A stretch of DNA of 64,000 nucleotides. It comes from Paragorgia papillata. Taxonomy: Eukaryota; Cnidaria; Anthozoa; Scleralcyonacea; Coralliidae. Each line of letters opens with the position of its first letter. The first letter of the stretch is position 1. The position numbers and the translations under genes are program-made. Of the stretch, positions 1-12,600 are shown piece after piece. The DNA is taken from assembly GCA_035771165.1 (NCBI GenBank), contig JAWNZC010000294.1, positions 62,001 to 126,000 on the forward strand, in the 5' to 3' direction. The notes beneath the pieces were generated by a model. That model was not told the origin of the DNA. It searched no databases and saw only the letters and a program-made list of their open reading frames with translations.

Positions 1-940
1 ACTTGTCAAGGGGAGACACAGTCTTAGATAAAGCATTTTTCTTCCTGGCAGCAAAATCCAAAAATAAATATTTCCTGCTAAACTAAATTAACGATTTCCT
101 GCCTGATAGAATTTTTCAATTTTATAAGTTGTGATACCACCAGACTTGCAAGTTTGTATCTCAAAACCATAATTTATCTGAATGTGGTATCTATACATAC
201 TTTGAAATAGTGAACTTTTTCAATTGAATACTACGTAATACAAAAAAAGTATGTACTGTACTAGCATCAAAAATCAAAATGCTGAAACAGTTGAATAAGA
301 TAAAAGATAAAAGCAGCTTGCATTCTTGCAAATGCACAATGACAGCTGCAGCCTGCAACAGCAACACTATACTGAAATGATAAATATTTCATTGTTTTCT
401 AGAACAAATCGTTGCATCATTTGCGCAAGGATATACCAAACTTAGACAGGTTAAGGTCATGTAATAAACCTTCAAAACACTTTTGAATTGTTTACAAATC
501 ACCGCTGGGTTTGGCAAGAATATAGAAAGATGAGTCATCAAACATGAAACTTGATATTCAATCAAAAATGATTGCCCATCAAAATTCTGTGACCGTGACT
601 GACGCTTTTTGATTTTTTGAAGAATAGGAAATTTATCTTTAAACTTTGACTTGGATTAAAAAAACTGACAAATATTTCCTGCAAGATACAAAAAATTTCC
701 TGCAAACAATTTTTACAAACATTTCTTGGCAGCGGCGCTGCCGGACATTTTCCAGCACTGGGGAGACATCTTGGAAAGTCGTGCGTGAAAGGGTTAAACA
801 CTCTGTTGATTAACCCTTTCATGTGCATTGTTGTTGTCGAACAACTTTTACTTTATTCTGTCTAATTATGCCAGATGGTTTTACTTGTCAAGGGGAGACA
901 TCTTGAAAAGTCATGCATGAAAGGCTAGGGTTAATGCATC
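1..940. repeat. AT-rich sequence with a short direct repeat
   Basis: No coding sequence is supported here. An 18-bp segment (CTTGTCAAGGGGAGACA and one flanking base) at 2-19 recurs at 883-900. A related stretch, GGGAGACATCTTG followed by a similar AAAGTC..GTGAAAGG run, occurs at 761-795 and 893-928. This points to local duplication or a dispersed repeat cut by the window edge. Confidence 0.5.
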
Positions 941-969
941 TTTCAACTTGAATCTTGCTTCATACAGTA

Positions 970-1508
970 CAGTAAAAACCTGCGTATAAGAACCTAGATT
1001 TTCCCAAGTTAGCCTAAAAAGGTTCTTATATACCTAAATGGTGTTTACTGTGAAATTAGGCTATTTAGGTAATCTTAAATTTATGGTTTCTTAAGAAAAA
1101 AGCTACTCATTGCTGGTAGGTGTGGTCTATTATTTATGTAAATTCTGCATACATTTTCTCCAAATGACTGCAATCTAAGAAAATACAAACCCTTTATGCA
1201 CTTTAAAGCTACACTGTATTGTACTTTAAAGCTTACTGTATGTAAAAGGAACAAAACAACATGTACAACTAGACTGTTTTATTACTTTGTAGACATGACA
1301 TTTGCCAATTTCATTACTTTGTAGAGCTTATTTTCTTTGATTTATAAATTTTTAGTTTTGACTCTATTTGATAAAATAAGAACCTGCTTTGAAATTTTAG
1401 CCTAAAACAGGTTCCTATGTAAAGGGGTCTAAATGGAAAATCTTCACCTAACAGGTTCTTAAAATCTAGGTTCTTAAAATCTAGGTTCTTATACGCGGGT
1501 TTTTACTG
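970..1508. mobile_element. MITE with TA target duplication (Tc1/mariner-like)
   Basis: Terminal inverted repeats of about 33 bp begin CAGTAAAAACCTGCG at 970 and end CGCGGGTTTTTACTG at 1508. TA dinucleotides flank both ends (968-969 and 1509-1510). The 539-bp interior has no ORF of note. The right end carries an extra tandem copy of the AAAATCTAGGTTCTT segment. TA duplication and TIR form fit a non-autonomous Tc1/mariner-type element; the superfamily is inferred. Confidence 0.8.
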
Positions 1509-2410
1509 TAGTATCATTTTCAAGCAGCATGTTGACATTGTGTTTACACAACTAGGCAGTTCAGCCTAAAATTCATTTGATTACATCATAAACAATAATT
1601 GTGCTGAGATTATTTTCCTATTCAATCTTACATTTGTTTACCCTTTGTATAAGTTGAGGTCAGCTTTTTGACTATACAGCCATACAGGCACACTGCAAAA
1701 TACTGCAACAGAAATTAGTGGGTAGCAGCTTTCTTTAAAGCAATTATAAGCAGTGTGGAAATACAAAATCAAAACTGTTAGGTGTTAGGCCTAATGCTTA
1801 GTGAGTATTTTGGCAGACACCAACCAACACCATTTAACATTTTCAACTTGTCTCCAAAGTCTGCCTTGTCTGCCTGTTTTGTTTTGCTTAGATTAATATC
1901 AAATCAAAGTCACAGTAGACTAGCTTGAATGAATTATCTGATAGACATACAGGTAGATAAATAAACCACAAACACTTTATGTGAAAGCATAAATAATTAA
2001 TCAGAGTGACATACACTGTACAGTCTTGCACTGAAAAATTCCAAATTTTATACTAAAGGGATAAGAAAAAAATAGTGTACAGTATAGTTGGAAAGACTAG
2101 CATCTATTGTTTATTATTCAACTCAAGCAAGTGCTTTTCAGCTTGACATATATAGCACATGTATGCTTTAGGATAATGGATTTGAATCATTGAGATGGCC
2201 ATCTGACTTTACTGTCAGTTTAGCATTTCGCTTTGACAAAGGTTCTTTGCTCAAAGTGATCAATGTTTTGTTTGCTTATTTATTTTGACACCGCACCTAT
2301 TATCTTAGTGTTTTGATAATTCATATTCCATGGCTATCAAACAAGCAAACACTCAACACACTGACTATGAGTATTTGGCTAGTGCTACCACTGTTTAGCA
2401 GTAGCTACAA

Positions 2411-3114
2411 CAGTGGCGTAACTCCTATAGGCACTGCCCGGCAAGAGCCGGGGACCCCCTGTCACAGGGGGGATGTCCTTTATGGGGATTCCGTCATTTT
2501 CACGTATTTATTGGGAAATCGTCAGTCGTCGTTGAATTGGATATAGCTTTCCATCATTTAAATATTGGTACGAAGTTTCAAACAGTCTCAAATTTCAAAC
2601 AGGATCAATTTCAAAATGCCAAAAGACCTGTATTATCCAGGCATAGCAGTTAGACTAACCATTTTTGTGTTCACCCAAATCATAAAAACAAAATGTTTTC
2701 TTTTTTCTTTTAATGCAGCAGTGTAAGAGCCAGGTTAGCTTGTTTTGTTTTGTTTTGTTTGTAAATAAATCTGTGTTTATATTGTAAAGTGAGTTTTCAA
2801 CGATGTAGTTACGTGATTACGGTATTTTCGTCAGTGACCCGCTATCAACGGGTTGATAAATATTCTTATAATCCAACAAACGTTTGATATAATATATAAT
2901 GATGAATTTCCCCTTGTTATACCGATTAATTTTTTTGAACATTCCTCGCAGAAATCGCCGAAAATGCACTTCTGGGGCGGATCGAATCGGATTTTGCACT
3001 TTTTACCCATGTGAAATTCAATTCGGTCCCCTAGGTCCCCAGGGGCCGGAGGGGGGGGGGGGGAGGACTTTTCAGTTTGGGCCAGGGGCACCCTAGCCCA
3101 ACGTTACGCCACTG
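2411..3114. mobile_element. Non-autonomous hAT-like element
   Basis: The element starts CAGTGGCGTAAC and ends GTTACGCCACTG, a typical hAT-type terminus. The flanking 8-mers are AGCTACAA (2403-2410) and AGCCACAA (3115-3122), a 7 of 8 matching target duplication. It is 704 bp, GC-rich near both ends, and has no transposase. Short ORFs inside it look incidental. Confidence 0.8.
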
Positions 3115-4148
3115 AGCCACAAAAATCCAAATCCAAATAAGCTGTGGTAATTCCTAATACTGTATTAAATCCAACATAATGAATAACCAAAGTTGATTTT
3201 TCTATTTAATTTTTTCTGGGTGGCATCTGTGTGACTCTCAAAAGTTGATTTAGCTGATTTTACTCATCACAAGAAAAATTCACTGATTGGGAGAGGGTTA
3301 TTAATACGATACATGCAGTTGGTTAATTTGCCAAGGTTCGTTGAACACTCAATGTGTCCTTGTGTGAATTAAATTTTTCTCACGCCCACAAACGCCGAGT
3401 CATTTTCCTGTGTCTTTGTGGGCTGCACTGTGGTTTACTGCGATTTTCATATCTCTTAAAAAGGCCCAATTACAGTAAATGAAAAGTTAATGCAAGTTCA
3501 ATAACTTGTGATGACTTGCTGACATCTGTTAAACAGTTGTGCAAATCATCACATAAGCCTTATAAACAAACAAATTATGTAAAACATGCTCTTTCCAACA
3601 AAGGAGTTGATATTTGGAATGGTTTCAATTCAATATAAAAAATATTAAAATTAATCTTATAACGTTTATACTGTAAAAGGGAAACAAATTTCTTACAAAT
3701 TTAATACAATTACCGTACTTTCTGGGCGATAACCTGCATGGTGTATAACCCGCACAGCAACAAAAATGTCACTTTTGGAAAAATAAACCAGCGTATTACC
3801 CGCTAGATATATAGATATATAGATATATAGATCTATAATTACTATTATTACTATTATTTTTATTTAAGGAGGATAAGTTTTTCAGCGGAGCTGGTGGGGT
3901 CCTCCATTTACAACTAAGATCTATAGATCTATAGATGTATAGATATATACTGTAGATATATAGATATAGATATAATCAATTTCAAAATATTACTTGTAAT
4001 TAGCATAAAAAATTATTATAATCACAACTGGGGGTCTTAAGCAAAAAGTCTATTAAGGTTTCTAGTTTCTAATAGGCCCCTAGCCCTAATGTAACTTAAA
4101 AAATTATAAGTAATATTGGGCATTTCACTCGACTACATATCATGTTCT
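3115..4148. other. Intergenic, no gene seen
   Basis: No coding signal found. It contains TAGATATA-type microsatellite runs around 3805-3836 and 3919-3972. A GC-richer block at 3715-3800, with paired CCCGC motifs, looks like part of an unclassified repeat. Confidence 0.4.
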
Positions 4149-4403
4149 CAGGATTTTGGGTGAAGGAAAATTCAATTCTCTCCTGGCATTACCACCTTAA
4201 TATATATACAGAACTCGCGATCAAGCTCTCGGCAACGCCCTCCGTGGCTCAGTGGTCAGAGCATTGCACTAGAATCGCAAGGTCGTGGGTTCAATTCCTG
4301 CTGGAAGGCCTGTGTAGTTGCATTTTTCGCAACTTGTCCCGGTCTGGTCTTATATGGTCTGGTATATATTCTACACTCGAATTTTCCTTCACCCAAAATC
4401 CTG
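4149..4403. mobile_element. Foldback element enclosing a tRNA-like sequence
   Basis: A perfect 25-bp inverted repeat (CAGGATTTTGGGTGAAGG at 4149 onward, its complement ending at 4403) bounds a 255-bp unit. A tRNA-like Pol III module lies inside at 4237-4309. An A-run follows the right end (4404-4414). It could be a tRNA-derived SINE captured by a foldback, or a SINE whose copies fused head to head. No clear target duplication is visible. Confidence 0.7.
4237..4309 (+). tRNA. tRNA-like sequence, probably SINE head or tRNA pseudogene
   Basis: A 73-nt cloverleaf is possible: acceptor GCCCTCC with GGAAGGC (6 of 7 pairs), D-stem GCTC/GAGC, anticodon stem TTGCA/CGCAA with a mismatch at the loop, T-stem GTGGG/CCTGC. 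A-box (TGGCTCAGTGG) and B-box (GGTTCAATTCC) promoters are intact. The loop CTAGAAT would give anticodon AGA (Ser), but the long variable arm of tRNA-Ser is missing. With two stem mismatches and a transposon setting, a tRNA-derived repeat is more likely than a working tRNA. Confidence 0.6.
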
Positions 4404-5032
4404 AAAAAAAAAAATTAAAAAATTATAGATTAGTAGAACTTTATATGGGCAAATAAATAAAAAACCCAACAAGTTGGTGGTTAAATGAGACACAAGTTAA
4501 AACTGCTGTGACTTGCGTTATTGTTTGATCAGGGCTTTTTTATGTAAGGTTGGAAGATCGAGACTATAACTGTACAGTGCAGACAAAGGTAGATTGTCAG
4601 TTAGGTATAGACAGTAATGTCTTTGTGTTGTATCAAGATTCACGTGACTATATAATTATTGTTTCTATTATTTATAAAGGTGTTTCAGTAAAAGAGAAAA
4701 ACAAATTACCTCCTAACTCTCAGCCAACATTCACAGGTCAGTACGGTAAAACACTACACATGTAGTTACAGTATTTCAATACATAACAGAATACTGTAAT
4801 AATAGTAGATGTACTGTAATTAATCATTTGACTGGGACAAAATGAATTGGAAAGTGTCAGCTCAGTTATACTTTAGGTGTAGCAGGGGAGAATTGCCCTC
4901 CCAAAATATTTGAAAAAGGAAAATTCGGGCACTTTCTGCTTGGAATTTCAGGCAATTCTGACAGTGAAATGTTCAAGCAAAATTCATACGTTAAGCTAAG
5001 ACTGAAAAATACAACTTAAAAATCAATATTTA
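4404..5032. other. Intergenic, no gene seen
   Basis: AT-rich sequence with one 71-codon open frame (4550-4765) that has no recognisable domain. I do not support a gene here. Confidence 0.4.
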
Positions 5033-5770
5033 CAGTCAAACCGGATGTTCTCTTGGGCGTAACATTGCAATATTGACGAACAACATTGCAATTTTCATTG
5101 GCTATTTGCCCGACTCAATTTGCAATCGTCATTCACAAGTTGACAGTTATTTCGTGTTGACGCTGGAATCGCTACGGACGTTTACTCTCAAACCGCTTTG
5201 AAGAATATTCCAAGTTTTAATACAATATCTGCAAGAAACTGCAAGAAAGCGTTTTTGTTGATTACCTGACAAAGAGCTACGACTTCAGCGAGTAAACCGT
5301 GCGGCTATTCCGTCGCTTCTTACACCTTTTTAACAACTGCACTCGCTTGTAAATTGCTTCCGATCTGCAAGAAACCGAATTTCGAACGCTTTAGGTAAGT
5401 GTAAATGTTCCTCTGTATCGATATTTATGTAACACCCAGACTCAATTCATTCAAAGCTAAAATTATTTGACGTGCTTCAACGACGGCCAATAGCCGCATG
5501 GTTTACTCGCTGAAGTCGTAGTTTTTTTGTCAGGTAATCAACAAAAACGCTTTCTTGCAGTTTCTTGCAGATATTGTGTTAAAACTTGGAATATTCTTCA
5601 AAGCGGTTTGAGAATAAACGTCCGTAGCGATTCCAGCATCAACACGAAATAACTGTCAACTTGTGAATGATGATTGCAAATTGAGTCGGGCAAATAGCCA
5701 ATGAAAATTGCAATGTTGTTCGTCAATATTGCAATGTTGCGCGCAACTGAGAGAACATCCGGTTTGACTG
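5033..5770. mobile_element. Long-arm foldback element with TA target duplication
   Basis: The arms (5033 to about 5314 and about 5484 to 5770) are inverted repeats of each other over roughly 280 bp with few differences. Termini are CAGTCAAACCGGATG and the complement CCGGTTTGACTG. TA flanks both ends (5031-5032, 5771-5772). The total is 738 bp, with a short unpaired centre. It is a non-autonomous Tc1/mariner-like foldback. Confidence 0.85.
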
Positions 5771-5799
5771 TATCCCTAAATTTTTCAGCCAAAAATCTC

Positions 5800-5820
5800 T
5801 GCCCCCCCCCCCCCCCCCCT
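5800..5820. repeat. Poly-C tract
   Basis: A run of about 18 C residues just outside the foldback; the complementary G-run could form a G-quadruplex and is prone to length variation. Confidence 0.7.
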
Positions 5821-6060
5821 CCTAAACAGAATTGGGCTGCTACATTGTGAAATGGTCTAGAATTAACGATAATCCTAAATACTAATATACTATGTATATG
5901 TATATACTTAATGAGATGATGGTACCCACAAGACCCTAAGTTGTTTAGGGCCTTTCAGTTCAATGTTTGGATCAAAATTTGTATTTTAAAATGTAAAAAT
6001 TGGATGAAGAAGAATTTCAAATGAAGTCAAATCATTGCTGTAGAGAAAAGTTTTCTGACT

Positions 6061-6131
6061 GCCCCAACTGGGAATCGAACCCAAGGTCTCTGGTTTAGCG
6101 TACCAGCGCTCTACCACTGAGCTATTGGGAC
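6061..6131 (-). tRNA. tRNA-like sequence (left arm), probable tRNA-derived repeat
   Basis: A 71-nt cloverleaf: acceptor GTCCCAA/TTGGGGC (7 pairs, one G.T), D-stem GCTC/GAGC, anticodon stem CTGGT/ACCAG, T-stem and loop TTGGG/TTCGATT/CCCAG. The 7-nt loop ACGCTAA puts GCT at the anticodon, but position 33 is C instead of the near-invariant T. The long variable arm expected for tRNA-Ser is missing. A- and B-box promoters look intact. A working tRNA is doubtful. Confidence 0.6.
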
Positions 6132-6211
6132 TCCCGGCTGAGGCAGTAAGAAATAGCCATATATCAAATATCGCACACATATATGGATATTTCTGACTGT
6201 CTCAGCCGGGA

Positions 6212-6282
6212 GTCCCAATAGCTCAGTGGTAGAGCGCTGGTACGTTAAACCAGAGACCTTGGGTTCGATTCCCAGTTGGGGC
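6212..6282 (+). tRNA. tRNA-like sequence (right arm), probable tRNA-derived repeat
   Basis: Inverted copy of the 6061-6131 module with the same stems. The anticodon loop reads ACGTTAA (formal anticodon GTT), again with C at position 33. The arms differ by one base at the anticodon, so the hairpin is slightly diverged. Confidence 0.6.
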
Positions 6283-6398
6283 AGTCAGAAACTCTTCCCT
6301 ACAGAAGTGATTCGACTTCATTTGAAATTCTTCTTCATCACATATATACGCTGCTGAAGGACAACTGAATGTTTATAACTGTAAAAATTTGGCTTTAG

Positions 6399-6688
6399 GA
6401 AAGGATACAATCAGGAAAAAGATTGTCAAGAGAATTCTTTCACCAATTACCATCCTGCGATCTGTGTCGGAAGAAGAAAAGACCGTGGCTGATCTTCCTC
6501 AGACCGACGTCGGGAGTTCAGTCTACCAAACTGAATCGAACGAGTCCTTATCCAAAAGGAGACCTAAGAAATTGCTTGACATGAACCCACTCTACCTAGC
6601 CCAAGAGTTGACCCTGATTGACAAAGAATTACTAATTCGGATTCCTTGGAACGAACTGTCCACTTGTGGTTGGATGACTAAACATAAG
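6399..6688 (+). CDS. RasGEF gene, exon with catalytic-domain start
   Basis: Acceptor GGCTTTAG at 6391-6398 and donor AAG|GTAGGG at 6688. The exon opens with a split codon (phase 1). A Ser/Lys-rich linker (VSEEEKTVADLPQ, SLSKRRPKKLLD) leads into the first RasGEF helices NPLYLAQELTLIDKELL and IPWNELSTCGWMTKHK. An in-frame TTG at 6389 lies inside the intron polypyrimidine region and is not a start. Confidence 0.85.
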
Positions 6689-9600
6689 GTAGGGGAGGGC
6701 TATCTTGAATTATTTGCGGTATCCCGATATCCACGGGATACTAGATTTTAGTTTTGGATACTAGAAGTTTTAATTTCAGTATCCCAACGGGATACCCAGG
6801 TCTTGTGATGAAAAAAATAAAGTAGATTGACCAATCGAGCTCCTAAATTTAGCCAGGTGCTTAATTGAGCTCCTGGGTTAAAAGTAAAAATATTTGGCCA
6901 TAAACGTAGAACCCAAATGCCTAAAAAGTGTTAATCCAAAGTGAAATATTAACAATTCAATTTGATGAGCTTTTCCAGATAAATGCCTGAGTGAGTCAAA
7001 ACGCTACATTTCTCAACGTTGGACGTCCCATGCACGTATGCCAACATGGCCGTCTTCGCTGGACCTCGGCAAGAAGGGCGAAGCTCAATCGCTTTTTCGT
7101 TGTTCCGGCAGATCTTGCACCACACTTTAGTGACATTGTGTACCATTATCCTCCGTCAATTCATGACCGATCACATTTTCTTTTTGCCAATTTTTGAATG
7201 TACGCAGTTCAACCTTTTCCCCTGCCATTTGAACGAGTAATAAAACAACCACAGCACATGGCCAGGACATGGCAGGAAGTGAGGAATGCCTGATCGCAGG
7301 TTACTGGAAATACTAAGTTCCCGTATCTGAGCGCCGTATAAACACGCACTGTAGTTTGCTGCTGTACAATTTCCAAGCGATTATATTGCGCTCAATAAAA
7401 GCAATTTCAAGCTAATTTGGGGACAAAATTTTCAAAAATAAAGCACAAAACCACAGTATTTTTCAACCTAATCATCTTATTTTAGGCGCTCGATTCACAG
7501 CGCTAGAACATTGACTGATGGGAGTGCGGAGGCGATCTGGATCGATCGATTGCCTCTCGTCACAAGGCCTGGATACCATGAAAATTTCGATAGCGCACAG
7601 CCAGAGAATCTGAAGTAACGTCTTACAGTGTAACGTAACGTGTTATAACGTAGCGTAATGCATTATAATGTAGCGTAACGTCTTAAAATGTAACGTAACG
7701 TCTTATAATGTAACGTAACGTCACGTAACGTCTTAGAATGTAGCGTAACTGCAGGTACCTTTCACGAACTGTTATAGTTAAAGGGTATTTGCAATAAAAA
7801 TTAAGTTTGTCTCATTTGAAAGAACTCGTCAAATGGTATAAGAAGACCTTTTACAATTTTTCTCTATCTTTCTTGTGTTTTGAAATATTTCGACCAAATA
7901 CAGCGTGCTGTCCGCCATCTTGTTGTAACATCGGGTCTAATTAACTAGGAAATTGGTGACGTCACAAGCAGGGTAAACCTGATGAAACTATTCCGTGGGT
8001 GACCAAATTTCCACCGAAGGCTTTTTAAATGTTGTGGGTCAATTTAAAATGGAAATAGCGCAACAAAATCGAGTTTCTATCTCTTAATGCCATAAGGTTG
8101 GCAAGATAAAAATTTCACTTTACCCTGCTTATGATGTCACATGCATATCGAAAATAATTCCAAGATGGCGGACAGCACGCTGTCTTTGGTCGAAATATTT
8201 CCAAAACCAAAACAGATACGGAAAAATTGTAAATGGTCTTCTTATACCATTTGACGAGTTCTTTCAAAAGAGACAAACTTTATTTTTATTGCCAATACCC
8301 TTTAATTTTAGATGTTGTAACTAGATTTCAAGGAGGGATACCAGATTCAGAAACCTGGTATCTCACTTGGATATTGCTGAAAATTTCAAGCCCTGGCTAT
8401 ATATAGCCCCTTCATGCCTTCAACTCTACACTGGAAAATAACAATATTTTGCTCAACCACCTTGTTCAGTTCTTGTTGATTGCTTTCCAAGTACATTGTA
8501 CATGTAATTAACCGTTTGTCCTTTGTGTTTTTAGTACCTGCGTTCTCCCAATGTCATGTCAATGGTGGAATTCTTCAATCGGATCGCTCTTGTAGTTGCT
8601 TCCGAAATCCTTTTCGAAGTTGATCCACTTATGAGAGTGCGGGTCATATCGAAAGTTATTCAGGTTTGTCCAATACTTCTTTCTCTCTTAGTTTAAAAAA
8701 ACTCTTCTCTGAGTATTAAAGTGCCTATCTCGCGTGTTGGGGATGTTTAATACATATTCTTCTCAAACTCAATTATTCATGAGCTAATTAATTAGCCAAT
8801 TGGAGAAAAATATTTGGTCATATGTATGAGTTTTGAAACCCGGTAAAGGTCGCGCAAACTGAATTGATAATTAAGAAATCAGGTAATAAACAGCTTTATT
8901 GCCACATTTCTTAATATAAATTCAACATGCATTAGATACTAATTTCCACCATTGTCTAATCTGATATGACCAATATCACCGAGTCCTTCGCGAATTTTAC
9001 TATAATAGACGATTGAGAAGCTATTTCATAAACTCGCGTATCGTATTTTACTGGGGGTCATTATTCTCGCATGTTTTACAAACACTCCCACTTGTTTAAT
9101 GTTTATGAAATATTACGTATTCAGGTTTCCCTGAGCAAAATTGCAATATATCTTGCCGGGCCAAAATTGCGTTTTCATGGAGTTTTTTTGCTGTCAAATT
9201 AAGTTGGCGATTTTGTGGGTTTTCGACACAATGACCGGGAGAAAAATCATTGGTAACTAGTCGGCTTTGAAAATCCACAGAAATATTCGTCAGGATTCCT
9301 CATGGATTACAGTCAAAACGATGCAGAAACCGAAGTTAGAGAGGTCGAAGGCGCGATATGTCCATAGTCGCCAAAGCTATCGAAGACGATGACTACGGTG
9401 TTTGCCAGGGGCGGCGCGCTAAGGTATTAGAGGTATTAGTCTAATACCTTTTTTTCTCCAGATTGAAATGAATTGTAAAATAATATAATTATTCCAAGAA
9501 CAGAGACGGATGGAAGAAAACAACATCTTTGTTTTTGATTGTTTGATTTCAATTCCGCAGTACCGTACCGTCCTCGCTGATGCGCGCAACAACCTTAGCG

Positions 9601-12600
9601 ACTTTAGCGACAAGTGTTTGAAAGGCTTAGACCTCAAGGTATTAGAATCTCAAAACTAATACCTTGGCTTGACAAGAAACGCGGATTTTCGGTGTTAAAT
9701 TTCACCACAGGTGGTACAATATTTATATTTTAAAGTCAGACGCTTTACTATTTCGATTTAAAACTGCTTTTATTTCGCAGCGAGAAGTCTGCAATTCTTT
9801 TCACTTCATTACATTAACAATATATAACATCTCGATATATAAATCATCCATGTAGTATCGGCTGTATCGCCTATTTCACAAGGAAAACCTCCCAACACTG
9901 GAGTTCAACACTTCAATAATATGGAAACAACGAGCAATTATTTATAACAATTTTGAAGCTTTGATATGGTGACTAGAACTTATCTGACGAAAGGAAAACC
10001 TTCTTGAATCCATATTTAACAAAAAAAGGGCATAAGTCCTCCTTCAACGGTAAGAACGATGCGAATATTTGTATATCTAACAACGCAACCCTACAAGGTA
10101 TTAGTTTTGCGATTCTAATACATTGGCCGCCTGCGTTCGCAAAACCAGGCAGACGTTGCGCTGATCATATGTATTGTCGGCGCATCACGCAAGCTACTTT
10201 ATTCACACGTGCAGCGCATCAGTACCGCCATCACAGCCTCAGACAGATATAATTCAATGGATGTTTCCGTTAATTTGGTCGTGAAGTCATCGAACCGCGT
10301 AAAATGCTTAGCATTTAGATCTTCATCTCGCTTGATTTTTTCAAAAAATATCTTCTGTAGAATGCTGGAAATTGCATTTCTGAGCCTCTAGATTTCAAGT
10401 GTGGATACCCCCAGACCCCCATACGTTATATACCACAACTAATACCAAAAATGTTACGCTCCGCGCCGCCCCTGGTGTTTGCCCATGTGAAGGCGAACCT
10501 GTTGCTGACGAGGATACCCCCCCTCCGCAGTAGGCGGCTTTTCAATGTGAAATAAAAGTAGCGTGCTGCGTAGGCAGTGTTAAAACAACATGGAAATGTA
10601 GTAAGGTTAGATATACTGCCGAAACAGAGAACGTTGGAGTCTAACGTTTCGAGCGAAGGCCCTTCGACTACCCTGGGTACCAGAGACTCTGAGTTTGGGA
10701 GAGGGAGAGCCTCTGGTCTCGCGGGCTTCAAATCTCACTTTGGTGAGTTACTTCCTGTTGATTATTCGCACGTTGCCACGTTACGATTCGACAGGCAGTA
10801 AAGCACGCTGTCTGGCACACTCGTTCGGTACTTCGAAACTATGGATTTTATCACAATTCCAACTCACTGTGGAAAGAATAATTATCGGACTTCCTCTGTT
10901 CACAAAAACTAGAATTTCGCTTTGGTTTTTCAGTGAGCTGAAACGGCAATCCGAGACTCAGAGGTGTATGGTTTAAGTTTTTAATATTTTTAATTACTCA
11001 CGGTCACGCGTGACTTGCTTTGATTAACCAATAGTAACGCTTTCAGAAATTTAGGCCAATCAAAAACCGAGTTCAGATATTGAACTCGCCAAAGTGAGAT
11101 TTGAAGCTCGCGAGACCAGAGGCTCTCCCTCTCCCAAACACAAACTCAGAGTCTCTGGTACCCAGGGTACCCTTCGTCAGGCCATTTTTCAATGTTTTGG
11201 CTGAGCACGAAGGGACAGCAAGGGACTGGGAGCGGCAGAGTGGGGACTATAAGGGAACTAGAGGAGGAGGCTATGATCTACGAGGAGTGGATTTCTCAAT
11301 ACAGGGCAAAAACATTGCCAACGAGGAATGGTTGCAAGTGTATGGAAATTGTTTGGAATAATAAGCGTCTTATGATACGCTTTACCTATTGTAGGTTGCG
11401 AACAAGCTTCGATCAATGGGCAACTTCAACTCACTGAAAGCTCTTCTTGGCGGTCTACAATGTACCCCTATTTATCGTCTCAAAGAAACATGGAAAGAAG
11501 TGTCTTCAAAAAGGAAAAAGTAAGTGTATTTTTTTGCTCAAATTTTTAACATTCAATACTTACTAATGCGTCATCACAATTTTTATATTAATGCAGCCCC
11601 TTCTAAATTTAATATTTGGGCGTGTCCCCGGGTTGACGTCACTTCCTTGTTTTAAGTGCGTATGAAGTTTGTGTTATTTAAAAGAATACTTAAAATGCCA
11701 GAGCAACATTTTTTGCATTTTTTCGTTTCCTTGCTTCGTTATTGAGATATTTCAGTTTGTTTTTAATAAGCTAATTAAACATTTTGACGTCACATGTGCA
11801 CAACGATTCCAAGGAAGTATGTTGGTGTGTTTCTCTCACAACCCGAACATGTAGATTATGTTTGATAAGAGCAAAGTTTTACAACTTTCTCGGATAACTC
11901 ATTATGCACACGTGACGTCAAGATGTTTAATTTGCCTGTCAAACAATCTGAAATATCTCGACAACGAAGCAAGGAAACGAAAAATTGCAAAAGATGTTAC
12001 TTTGTCATTTTAAGTATTCTTTCAAATAATACAAACTCCTGGACACTTTAAATCTCTCAAACCTTTTTTTAACGCGTTTCGGAAGCGATCTGAACGGACT
12101 CGCGGGGGAAGGCCTAGCCAAATTTGTAAACACCTTCACTTTACAACGTGGTTGTCTGTTTGAGGAAGGGTTGTGATATTATGATTCCCTAAGTGTTTTC
12201 AACTTCTACTATTTTCCTCTGAATAAAATAATACAAGCCTGCTCACCTCGGATCGACGAAGGTTCACTAGCCTTGTTTTCCTGTCACTAGCTTTCCTTTT
12301 GCAACCGCCAAAAGTTGAAAATTAAACAGTTGATCTTTTTACTTCGAGTTCCAATTGGAATACGTACATTCCATAATTTCCCTCCTTCAATTGCCAAGAT
12401 CTTTACTAAAATCTTCGCAGACATCCTTATGCTTTTATTCTGTCGTTCAGTGTTGTTTACGGTAGATGTACTAGATCCCAGAAACACTCGAAGGACCAAA
12501 ACGATTCTGGGCAGGATTTTTTTGCGAATTTTGCTAGGCCTTCTCGTTTCCAACCTCTCCCTAGTCTTCCCCAACCGACTACGCGGCCAAGCTCATGGCG

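Larger units (their letters stand above)
6001..6340. mobile_element. Foldback with a tRNA-like sequence in each arm
   Basis: The outer arms (GATGAAGAAGAATTTC from 6003; complement ending at 6340) and the tRNA-like segments at 6061-6131 and 6212-6282 are inverted copies of one another. The whole 340-bp block folds into one long hairpin with a loop near 6150-6190. The two tRNA-like copies differ in the anticodon loop. Confidence 0.75.

Noticed and set aside
4550..4765. Possible upstream RasGEF exon
   Set aside because: No RasGEF_N similarity and no convincing splice sites around the frame.
4237..6282. Three functional tRNA genes
   Set aside because: Anticodon-stem mismatch in the first, C33 in the other two, no long variable arm for a serine identity, and all lie inside foldbacks; listed as tRNA-like repeats.
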